The notes under the pieces are model-generated. The model was not told the DNA's origin and searched no databases. It saw only the letters and a list, made by a program, of their open reading frames with translations. Of a stretch of DNA of 64,000 bases, positions 11,820 through 21,467 are shown piece by piece. The translations under genes and the position numbers were made by a program. Source of the stretch: Aquarana catesbeiana (Eukaryota > Chordata > Amphibia > Anura > Ranidae); the NCBI RefSeq assembly GCF_042186555.1, contig NC_133333.1, positions 65,293,141-65,357,140 of the forward strand, read 5' to 3'. Within the stretch, counting starts at the first letter, position 1, and each line of letters begins with the position of its first letter.

Positions 11820-12874
11820 AGGCCTGAAGACTAGGTCTCCTGTAAAAGGGGACACTACACAGGCGTGTTTTGGATGCCGTGTCTCCCCCCCATGTTTTCA
11901 TCCATACTGACCTCCTGGCTGCGACAGAAAGCGCCACGGTTTTAGCCGTAAATTTTATGGAGTCGGTGGAAGCGTCAGAAATGAAACTTGTTGCCTTGAA
12001 AAGCATAGGGAAGGTTTTCAAGAGCTCCCCCCTAGGCGTGCCTGCTTTTAAGTGTTCCTCTAGTTGAGACAACCAGAACACCAGATTCCTAGCAACACAA
12101 GAAGTGGCTAGAGCTGGTTTTAGGCCTGCCATAGAAGCATCCCAGGCCCTCTTTAAGACTATGTCTGTTTTTCTGTCCATTGGGTCCTTTAAATGACCCA
12201 TATCCTCAAAAGCAAGGTCAGACTGTTTTGAGACTTTGGACAGAGGGGCGTCTAGTTTAGGATTCTTATTCCAGACCGCCTCTGGGCTCTCATCAAAGGG
12301 GAATCTTCTTTTGAGGGAATTAGGAAAGACGACTTTTTTGTCTGGCTCGGCCCACTCCTTGCGGACAAGTTTAGAAAGCACATTATGTATAGGGAATACC
12401 TTAGCTTTTTTTCCCCAGAGCCTCATACATTTTATCATATCTGGTCAATTGAGTTTCTTCCTCATCAATTTCCAGTGTATCATAAATAGCACTCAACAGC
12501 TCGTCTACATCCTCCAGAGACAGCTTGTATTTTGCTGCTTTGTTAGCTACAGCCTGATCCTCATCCTGATCTGAGTCTGCGTCAGAGGATTCAGGGCTAA
12601 CTAACATGGGGCTATGCTTCCTGAATATAGAGGGCTCCCCAGAACTGGGTGTTGTAAAGCATGGTGAGGAGGGAATTGCAGCTGCTTTAGTGGTGGAAGC
12701 AGACGTGTTTACATCTGCGATTAACTCCCAGAGAGATTTAAAGGTTGATGCCATTTCATCTTTAAAAGGAGCCAAGGAATTTTGCCAAGGGAGAGTCTGC
12801 CTCTGTTTTAAGTAAGCCTGAAATACACTGTCTGCATAAGGCTTAGTTAGAGCCTGAGGACAACTTATTTCCAC
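11820..12874 (-). pseudogene. DIRS gag-like protein (LAP2-alpha-related domain)
   Basis: The first frame starts at ATG 12874 (MEISCPQALTKPYADSVFQ). It runs through an acidic Asp/Glu-rich stretch to 12401. The following frame, 12438-11818, holds KEWAEPDKKV, DAPLSKVSKQSDLAFEDMG and RRSVWMKTW. The second part resembles the C-terminal domain shared by vertebrate DIRS1 gag proteins and LAP2-alpha. The two frames overlap and are out of register because of one extra base in an A run (T run on plus, near 12405). Confidence 0.82.
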
Positions 12875-13639
12875 AATTAGGGTATTTTTTGCGGCCTGAC
12901 TTGTCTTCCCTTGGGGCTTCCTTACCCTGAAATAAAGAATAATCTTAGCATCAGAGGACCTTTTTAACTAATTAAAAACACCTGTGCTGCAACCACCACT
13001 GCATAAACCCGGGACTGTGAGGTAACCACCACCATGGGGTACTACAAATCCCAGACTTACAACAAAACCCCAGAAAAAAAACCACAGTAAGGGCTTGCCC
13101 AGCAGCCTACCTGGGTTTGGCTGGTGCCTGCATCCACCGGAGTGTCCTGGGAAATAGCCTCCATGGTCCCCCTCACGAGCTCCGGATCCCGCCGCTAGTC
13201 CGGTATAGCTGGACGCTGGTCGGGATTTGTAGGCCCAGCGTGGGCTTTCCCCTCCTTGTGCCTCTAGAGACCCGGAACCGGAAGTCTTGGCACACAGGAT
13301 GACGCGGTTCTGCCGGAAATGACGCTCGGTGTCTCCGACCCCCCACCGCTATTGCAGCAAGGAGCTGTGATGAAGAATCCATCTGCACTGCTCCTGGGGG
13401 GAACCTGCACCAACCTGCCCCTGGCACACCTCGGCACTGGAAAGAGGGGGGTAACGGGTCTGCTCCTGTCAGCCGGACGGTACCCGAGCCCCAAGCATTT
13501 CAGGTAGGACTAACTTGGAGCCGCTGGATAGGACCCGGTCCTCCTGTGCGGCTCCGCTCCCCTCAGGCAGCCCCTGAGAGATAGAGTCCTTCTCCTGGTT
13601 CCTGGCAACATGTTCCTCCAATGGAGGAAACACAAATGA

Positions 13640-13721
13640 CCAGGGACCTGAGGGACCGCCTTTTGAACTATTGGCAATGTGTTTCCTGGGTCGATGGGAG
13701 GGACTCCATTTCTCAAGGGCT
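13640..13721. repeat. DIRS inverted terminal repeat, 5' side
   Basis: Reverse complement of 8446-8532 with few mismatches. A related shorter copy (CCCCTGAGAGATAGAGTCC, with GGAAACACAAATG) lies just inside at 13565-13640 and forms a local inverted pair with the terminus. Confidence 0.85.
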
Positions 13722-13744
13722 GTCCTGGAAGACCACTGGGGAAA

Positions 13745-15525
13745 GTTGTGTTTTTTGTATGTTTTGTAAGTCTTTGTTGACTAGGTCTAAAAGGTGGGGG
13801 TAATTAGCTTCATATATTTTGGTTGGTGGGTAGGTAGGCTGTATTCCCAAATAGCTTATTGTGCAGTTATCCCAGTTAAAGCCATTTTCCTTGCGTAGTG
13901 TATTGATTAGTGTCTTGGGAACGTTCATAGGGAGAGCATAGCATTTGTTTTGGTTTATTTTGTAGTACGATACCTCCCCAAATTTATCTAGTAATTTTTG
14001 AGCTTCAGGCAGGGAAGAGGTAGGATTGGTTAACGTAAGTATGATGTCGTCTGCGAACAATCCTACTTTATGTTCATATCGTCCTATAGTTATAACTTTA
14101 ATGCTGGGGGTTGATCTTCTATATTCCGCAAGTGGTTCTATTGCTAGTGAGAAAATTAATGGGGATAGTGGGCATCCTTGTCTGGTTCCGTTAGTAAGGG
14201 AGAAAATATACCTGATGTGAATACTTTGGCCGTAGGTCAGTGCCATAATTGCCGAGTGGATGAATCCTTGAAATCCAAATTTGTCTAGAGTTTTGGAAAT
14301 GTATATCCAATGCATTCTATCGAACGCCTTTTCTGCATCTAATGCTAGAAGTAAGGAGGGAGTTCGATCAGTATGAATTTGATCAATTATATTAAGAATT
14401 CTATTGCTGACTGGTGCTAGTCTCCCTTTAGTGAATCCTACTTGGTCAGGTCCTATTAGTTGGGGGGTTATGTTTACTAATCTGTTGGCTAGGATTTTTG
14501 CACAGATTTTTAGGTCAGAATTTAATGAAATTGGTCTATAATTTAGAGGGGATGAAGGGTCTTCACCCTGTTTCGGTATTATTATAATTGCTTCCAATAG
14601 TTCTTTGGGAAAAGATTTAGAGTTAGCTAGATGGTTAAACAGGTTAGTTAGGATATGGAACTAGAGTTTCTTTGAAGGCCATGTAATATTCCCCTGATAG
14701 GCCATCAGCTCCTGATGTTTTGTTTTTGGGTAGTTCTTTGATTACTTTAAGGGTTTCTTCAGGTGATATTGGTTTAATCGTTCTAGATCAATAGGGTCGA
14801 TATTTGGTAATTTTATATTATCTAGGAATTTTGTTATATTGTCTAAGTTAGGGAGTATTGCTTTTGTCTTTTAGGTTGTATAGCGACTCCTAGTATTGTG
14901 CGAATGTATCTATTTCTTGGGGGTTGATTACTACTTTACCGGAGGTATGATGTGCTAATTTATGAATTTTATTCTTTATTTGGCGTTGCCAGAGTTGAGA
15001 GGCTAGTAGTTTCCCTGCTTTGTTGTTCTGGAAGTAATAGGTTTACTTTCATTTTTTTTTTCATTTTGTCTTGGTCTGATATTAGAATGGCTCTTAGTTC
15101 AGATCTTAGTTGAGTAAGTCGGTGATCTAGGTTAATGTCTTGGGGTTTTTTTTGTTTGTAGTTCTTCTAATTTGGCTATGTCTTTTAAGATATTATTTAC
15201 CATATTCCCTTGTTGCTGCCTGTATAAGGAGGCCTCTAGCATAGGCTTTGTGTGCACACCATAGAGTAGTGCAGTTTATCGGTTCTTTATCATTGATTAC
15301 AAAAAATTCCTCCAAAATTTTTTCTCAGAGCCGACAAGTGATTCTCCTGTGAAAGAATAAAAGTGTTATTTCTCCATATGTAGCTATTAGAGCAAGGTAA
15401 CCCTTGGTTAATTTCAAGTGTGATTGGTGCATGGTCAGACCAAGTTATATTGTGGATGCAGACTTTAGTGATCTTTGGCAGGAGAAGCCTGTCGGCAATG
15501 AAATAGTCTATTCTAGAATAGGACC
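13745..15525 (-). pseudogene. L1 LINE ORF2: endonuclease end and reverse transcriptase
   Basis: The frame 15550-15290 shows the C-terminal part of the APE-type endonuclease (YSRIDYFIADRLL, ITWSDHAPITLEI). An intervening linker (about 15290-14600) is broken by stops but keeps SKTSGADGLSGEYYMAFKETL-like coding. The frame 14597-13745 is the RT: NYRPISLNSDLKICAKILANRL, GTRQGCPLSPLIFSLAIEPL, and the active site FADDIILTL (FADD at residues 181-184). The copy is 5'-truncated near 15525 inside the endonuclease, a usual fate of target-primed insertions. The DIRS element follows the IQKTQ residues. Confidence 0.92.
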
Positions 15526-15780
15526 CCCCCACCCCACCTGCACCCCATCCTGGATCGGCCCTGGTTCCTGTCTGACCATGCAAACATGGTTTGGGAGCAT
15601 GTGCTGACCTTCTACTCTTTGAATCTCTTCAGCACACCTGCAAGTAAAATGATAAAGGTGGAATCTTTAGATAGAACAGCTGTGGAGAACTGCAGGTAAT
15701 GAATTCAGAAGTCATCAGCTGTCAGCGGGCTTCCCCACAAAACAAACAAACAAACAAACAAACAAACAAACAAACACACA
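15526..15780. other. Unassigned spacer with (CAAA)n
   Basis: About 210 bp without recognised family or coding potential, followed by a (CAAA)n microsatellite at 15737-15780. It may be old intronic sequence into which the L1 inserted. Confidence 0.4.
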
Positions 15781-17584
15781 CTGCATGGGGTCTCCCCCCC
15801 TCAGGTCTATACCAGGCCCTTCAGGTCTGGCATGGATATTAAGGGGAACCCTGCGCCACAATTGGGGAAAAAAAAAATGGCGTGGGGGTCCCCCCAAAAT
15901 CCATACCAGACCCTTATCCGAGCATGCAACCTGGCAGGCTGCAGGAAAAGAGGGGGGACGAGAGAGCACCCCCCCTCCTGAACTGTACCAGGCCACATGC
16001 CCTCAACATCGGGAGGGTGCTTTGGAGGTCCCCCCAAAACACCTTGCCCCCCATGATGGTGACAAGGGTCTCATTACCAAAACCCTTGCCCGGTGGTTGT
16101 GGGGGTCTGCAGGCGACTTACCGGAATCTGGAAGTCCCCTTTAACAAGGGGGCCCCCAGATCCCGGCCCCCACTATGTGAATGGGTATCGGGTACATTAT
16201 ACCCCTACCCATTCACAAATAAATAAAGTGAAATGTGACAAAAAAACAAATAGCGCTATTTTACAATAAAGGAATTGGCAAAAAAACAGCTGAGTGGTCT
16301 TCTCCCCTGAGCCACGTCTCCCGGTGCTGTCTCTTGCCGCCATCTCTCCTGCCACTGCCTACTTCTCCCGCTGCCATGTTCCTCGCTGCCGCGTTCCTCT
16401 GTTGTGTTGTCACCCACTGTCTGGAGTCTTATACAGCCATGGGGCGTGACCATCTGTTCATGACACACGGAAAGCCCGCCCCCTTTTTAAAAAAAAATAA
16501 AGGGGCGTTCTTTCTGTGCGACGTGAATAGATGGTCACACCCCATGGCTGTGTAAGAGATGCCAGACAGCGAGTGACAACACAGCGGAGGAACACGGCGG
16601 CGAGGAAGAACGTGGCAGCGGGAGAAGAGGTTGTCCCCCCAAAATCCATACCAGACCCTTATCCGAGCACGCAACCTGGCAGGTCAGGAAAGGGAGGGGA
16701 CAAGCGAGTAACCCCCCTCCTGAACCATACCAGGCCACATGCCCTCAAAATGGGAAGGGGGGGTTTGGGGTACCCTCCCAAAGCACCTTCCCCTCATGAT
16801 GATGGGGACAAGGACCTCTTCCCCACAACCCTTGCCCGGTAGTTGTGGGGATCTGCGGGCGGGGGGCTCATGGGAATCTGGAAGCCCCCTTTAACAAGGG
16901 GGCCCCAGATCCCAAGCTCCCTATATGAATGGGTGTCAGGTACATTGTACCCCTACCCATTCACCTAAAAAAACCAATGGAAGCGTACAGATTGGCTGGC
17001 CGCACCATCGGTGGCGGGAGCGGCGGAGGAAAAAAAAAAAAAAAAAAAAGACTGGATGACGAAGTGAAGGAAGAGAGTTTTTAATAAAGGAATTGTCAAA
17101 AACCAGCTATTGTTTTTTGTCACATTTCATATACAACTATAGAATAAGAAAGACGGAAGGAGGAAGTAGTAAGACCACAACCACCGTGCAAGGGTTGTGA
17201 GGATGAGGTCCTTGTCCCCCATCAACATGGTGCTTTGGGAGGGGACCCCAAACCCCCCCTTCCCATGTTGAGGGCATGTGGCCTGGTATGGTTCAGGAGG
17301 GGGGCGCTCGCTCATGCCCCTCCCTTTCCTGACCTGCCAGGTTGCGTGCTCGGATAAGGGTCTGGTATGGATTTTGGGGGGATCCCCAAGCCATTTTTTT
17401 AATCTGTGGTGTGTAGTTCCCCTTAATATCCATACCAGACTCAAAAAGGACCTGATATGGACTGGTGGGGGGAACCTATGCCGTCCTTCATTTTTACTCT
17501 ATATTGCCGGGAACCGGCAATTCATTACAGGCACGAGCAATTCTCTCTCCATGATATTTAAAAGGAAATTTTATTGTTTAAGCA

Positions 17585-18905
17585 TTAACCACTTCAGCCC
17601 CGGAAGAATTTACCCCCTTCCTGACCAGAACACTTTTTGCGAATCGGCACTGCATCGCTTTAACTGACAATTGCGTGGTCGTGCGACGTTGCACCCAAAC
17701 AAATTTGGCGTCCTTTTTTCCCCACAAATAGAGCTTTTTGGTGTTATTTGATCACCTCTGCAGTTTTTATTTTTTGTGCTATAAACAAAAAGCAAAGCGA
17801 TAATTTTGAAAAAAAAATTAAAAAAAAAAATTTATATTAGGGTTGTCCCGATACCGATACTAGTAGATACAGATACTGAGCATTTGCCCGATGGGCAAAT
17901 GCTCCTGATGCTTCTGCCGATACCTGTACAGCCAGCAGTGATCGGCGCGTGGGGGAATTGCAAGCTTCTCCCCCCGCGGCTTTCAGCTGCTTAGTGACAT
18001 ACAGCGGTGATCGCTGCTTGTAACTCCCCCACACATGATCACCGCTGACTGTCACCTCATTCTCCATGCCCCCTCTCCTCCTCCTCCTGTCCCTCTCTGC
18101 TGTGTGAATGGACAGAGTCAGCTAACTGTCCATTCACATAACTGAAACATTGTAACCTGTGATTATGATGTCTCAGTTTATGAATGGAGAGGAGCCGCTG
18201 TCTTCTCTCCATTCATTCTCAGTGCAGCTGAGGCTGCAGAGAAAGGGACTGGGGAATCTCTATCCTCGATCTCTTTCTCTGTCTCAAGGGGGAGATATCA
18301 GGGGTCTGTTAAGACCCCTGATATCTCACCAAAGCCCCCAACAGGGCCGATAAAAAAAAAAAAAAAAAAATTATTGGTACTCGGTCCTAAAAATTTATAC
18401 ATACATACATACATACACACACACTATAAGCGTATATTGATTGGTTTGTGCGACAGTTATAGCTTCTACAAAATAGGGGATAGATTTATAGCTTTATTTT
18501 TAATAGTAATGGCGGCGATCTGCGATTTTTATCGTGACTGATTGCATGGATTACTGTAAAAATGTCACTGGCAGTGAAGGGGTTAACACTAGGGGGCGAT
18601 CAAGGGGTTAACTGTGTTGCCTGGGAGGTGATTCTAACTGAAGGGGGAGGGGACCGACTGGAGGAAGTGACGGATCGTGGTTCCTAGCTAATAGGAACAT
18701 ACGATCTGTCACTCCTGTCAGGAGACAGAACAGGGAAGCGTGTGTTTACACACTTGTCCATGTTTTGTCTCTCCTGCTCACGATCGTCTCCCGCGGCGCA
18801 TGCCTGCTATCCCGACCCTGCGAGCCGACGTATGGCTTTAAAGGCTCGCGCAGGGGAGCCAACCTGCCGCATGATAACTGTGGCGGTTGGTCGGGAAGCA
18901 GTTAA
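17585..18905. mobile_element. piggyBac-type MITE, TTAA-flanked
   Basis: Bounded by TTAA at 17585-17588 and 18902-18905. The left end is CCACTTCAGCCCCGG and the right end CGGGAAGCAG. The hAT-type repeat reads through across the single ancestral TTAA (TTTAAGCATTAA joined to AATCACTGCTCCC), which proves the insertion. The left subterminal sequence equals the right end of the 1248-7905 cluster in reverse (GCATCGCTTTAACTGACAATTGCG). It carries no coding sequence. Confidence 0.88.
17837..18391. mobile_element. hAT-type MITE (TTAGGGTTGTCCCGATACC family)
   Basis: Nested inside the TTAA element. It starts TTAGGGTTGTCCCGATACCG and ends GGTACTCGGTCCTAAA. It is flanked by the 8-bp direct repeat AATTTATA (17829-17836 and 18392-18399). 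An internal hairpin around GAGATATCAGGGGTC (18291-18328) is evident. No coding sequence. Confidence 0.75.
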
Positions 18906-19060
18906 AATCACTGCTCCCAAAAAAACATTTGTTTTAAAAACATTTTTTCCAATTGATACATGTCCCCTGGGGCAGGACCCAGGTCCCCATACACTTTTTA
19001 TGGCAAAGAACTTGCATATAAGCCTTCAGTGAGAACTTTAACTTTTGCAGGTTCGGGCCC

Positions 19061-19427
19061 CATTGGACTTCCGGTATTCCCACATATGTAATCTGACAGG
19101 CATGTTCGCCAGCAATAGCACTGCTTTCCATTTGCATTAGCGCCCAGTTTGAGAGTTGAAGTCTTGATTGGCTGCTATTTTCCGGGACTGCAGGATCATA
19201 TATTGGCACTATAGTAAATGACCCTCGGACTTAATGACAGATCAATCAATATGACAAACAATGCTGTCAATGAGAGAGATGGATTGCTTCCATTGCCAAA
19301 AATCAGGATTAAAAGAAGTTGACTCCAACATTGTTTCTCCAATTTTATTGGTTGAAAGTGGAAGGCCATGGTTACATGGTTTATTAAAAATGGTAGGAAA
19401 ACAAAATTGTTATTAGATTTAGGAGCT
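19061..19427 (+). pseudogene. Retrovirus-like element: nucleocapsid knuckle and protease start
   Basis: From about 19275 the plus strand holds a degenerate CCHC-type knuckle (CFHCQKSG, later positions lost). From 19385 a frame leads into the aspartic protease active-site region, reading LLLD-x-GA in place of the usual LLDTGA. The protease is cut at 19427 by a Penelope insertion and resumes at 23430. The part upstream of 19215 is unassigned. Stops interrupt the frame and no LTR was recognised. Assignment to a retrovirus-like (ERV or related LTR) element rests on the order knuckle, protease, RT. Confidence 0.65.
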
Positions 19428-19602
19428 ATACATAAATAATTACCCCCAAGGGATTAAAGGGACTTTAACGGCAACCACATATCAAAATTGAATTTATTAA
19501 GTAGAAAACGGTGTGATGAAAAACAAAAATATCATAAAACAGGTAGAAAGCTATACAAGCTGTATTGATATGCAGGAATGAAGGCTATATTCAATAGTCT
19601 TG

Positions 19603-19665
19603 CCACGAGGTCTTACGCGTTTCGGGACTAGACAGAGTGTCCCTTCATCAGAGACAAATCGTGGG
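19603..19665 (-). ncRNA. Candidate hammerhead ribozyme (type I, Penelope arm)
   Basis: On the minus strand the conserved core CTGATGA (19651-19645) is followed by a stem II hairpin (GGGAC...GTCCC, 19643-19624) and then GAAAC (19623-19619). The short stem III is the palindrome ACGCGT (19620-19615). The predicted cleavage triplet is GTA, just before AGAC. AGAC pairs with GTCT directly upstream of the core, and TCGTGG pairs with CCACGA further out, giving stem I. Penelope elements are known to carry such ribozymes. The right-arm copy near 23129-23170 has lost stem II and part of the core. Confidence 0.8.
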
Positions 19666-21203
19666 GCATAATCCTATTGTATGATAGAATATAAATAAAA
19701 ATAATAAGTAAAAAAACAAACATAAGAATGACATTTGCAAGTACCACATATACAACATTGGGTCAGTGTAAACATAAACAAGGGGACACAACCTACCCAA
19801 ACATATCAGTATCGGAGCGTCCACGCCAAGACCGCAGCGGCGACAGTGTCAAACACCCACAGGTCCAAAAGGAAAAACGAGGACCGGGGTGTATGATTGG
19901 CCCCACTCTATCCACACTGGTCCAAGCCACAGACGAGGGAACATCCAGCAATCCCACCGTTCAGGTGGAAACTGAATCATAACACTATAGCTGGATGGGT
20001 ATCTGAGGGGTAATAAAGTATGTGCGATATAGTTCAATGATGCCTATATCAGCAATGCGATTTAAAGGTCATGATACAAAAGGAAGGTTAGTAAAGTAGG
20101 CTAAAATCATACCAAAGTGTCCACAGAGTCAGTCAGAAAGTCTGGATTAGGGCCAGAAAGGGAGAAGACCATCACTGTGTAAAATGTAACAGGGGTAGTG
20201 CAGTGAGTAGATCCTCATAACATCAGGGTCTGTAAACGACAGGGGGTAAAGTCATATAGGCAGCCATTCAGTACCAGGCTCAAAAAGAGAGGGATATATA
20301 AGCACCAACCAACACAAGAAGCACTTACATATAGGTGCAGGCCTATTTCCTGTCAGGATAGGGACTATCATACAGCACCGTCCACCGCCGAATGTGGTAG
20401 TGATGGAATCGCTCCGATCAGCGCCGTATTATAAGGAGCCTGAGGGGGCGGAGTCAGGCGTGGCGTCGCATTAGCTATGCGGCGTCATCACGTCAGTCAG
20501 CAGATGAGGCAGTGTCCAAGGCAAGCGGCCGTGCTGCGGCGCCACGCCCACTGTATCATCCTCACCCACAACGGAAGACTGTGTTCGTCTGACAGGTGGT
20601 GCCACCCACCAAGGCATGTAGGGCGACTGAGCGGTATTATTGGTCACCTAGTGACAGACAGACGCTGTAAGGCAAGGTATTGACAAGACACTTGAGCATA
20701 AGTATATAGCTGAGAACTGTGTTTTAACACTAAAGCTAAACCTTCAATTTCCAAAAGCAGGATTGACAAAAAAAGATGGATATCATGAAAACAAGAATAC
20801 CCACATCTATCCATAACTGAGCGAGCGTTGCCGATGTCCACAAATGAGGGGGGGGAGGACCCCGAGCCATCGCTGCACGGCCCACCCCACAGGAGAACCC
20901 TGAGAGGGGGGTCATGCAATGGCGGCCCACCGACGCAGAAAGGCCGCCAGACGAGCAGATGCCACTAGACAGCAACGAAAATGCTCGCCGGCAGGCCATA
21001 AACGGAGGCCCCCCGTGGGAACAAAAAGATCCCAGGGGGTCCCCCTGCGCCGGGCTGGACAGGGCGGGGTCAGCCAGATGTATAAGGACACCAATGCATC
21101 CGCAAGCAGACCAGGCAGAGAAAGCTCCGACACTGACAGGGCACAAGGGCAATCAAGGCATACCACATATTTAAACTGGGCATGACAGATAAACAACAAA
21201 GCA

Positions 21204-21467
21204 ATGAAAAAAGCCAAGCCCGACCTCCCTTTGGGAAGGCATGTTATTAATGAACACCATGGGATTTTCCCACGAATCCAATTTCTGATCTTGGATAGAG
21301 TCCACCCCAACCCGAGGGGTGGGGACTGGAACAAGGTCCTCTTACAGCGGGAGGCCTGCTGGATTATGGACCTTGTTGCCACCTCACCCCCGGGCCTAAA
21401 TGAACAATTGAGCTATAGACCATTCCTAGAGGGTTTCACATCAGGTCTCTGTGAGAAAGATCTTTAG
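21204..21467 (+). pseudogene. Penelope GIY-YIG endonuclease, C-terminal fragment
   Basis: The open frame encodes GRHVINEHHG, then RGGDWNKVLLQREACWIMDL and GLNEQLSYRPFL, ending at TAG 21465-21467. These match the conserved tail of Penelope GIY-YIG endonucleases (H....H, RGGD....L..RE..WI..L....P.GLN). The GIY-YIG core and the RT are missing, so this is a 5'-truncated copy whose surviving coding part lies between the inverted arms. Confidence 0.75.

Larger units (their letters stand above)
8419..13744 (-). mobile_element. DIRS-type tyrosine-recombinase retrotransposon inserted in L1
   Basis: The order on the minus strand is: terminal repeat, gag-like ORF (12874-11820), reverse transcriptase/RNase H (about 11640-10150), tyrosine recombinase (9905-8717), terminal repeat. 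The termini are inverted: 8446-8532 matches the reverse complement of 13640-13721 (CTGAGAGATGGAGTC...GGAAACACATTGCCAATAG). A further copy of the GTCCTGGAAGACCACTGG motif lies internally (8619-8640), as expected for the DIRS internal complementary region. L1 coding resumes on both sides and no target duplication is seen, both fitting recombinase-mediated integration. Length, about 5.3 kb, is normal for vertebrate DIRS1 elements. Confidence 0.92.
15781..19060. mobile_element. Fold-back hAT-type non-autonomous repeat (composite, interrupted)
   Basis: It contains three copies of the common module with CATACCAGACCCTTATCCGA and ACCAGGCCACATGCCCTCAA: 15880-16185 (+), 16632-16960 (+) and 17175-17400 (-). 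It ends with the element's characteristic tail (AATCACTGCTCCC, then GATACATGTCCCCTGGGGCA, 18906-19010). The tail is split by a TTAA insertion at 17585-18905. A second inverted pair sits inside at 16355-16487 / 16498-16629. The family is shared with 29536-32361 and 49400-49941. Outer boundaries are approximate and no target duplication was found. Confidence 0.7.

Noticed and set aside
20736..21152. Cys/Ser-rich frames of 86-156 residues in the Penelope arms
   Set aside because: They occur in mirrored form in both arms (also 21567-22149), differ by strand choice, and match no known domain; treated as shadows of non-coding arm sequence.
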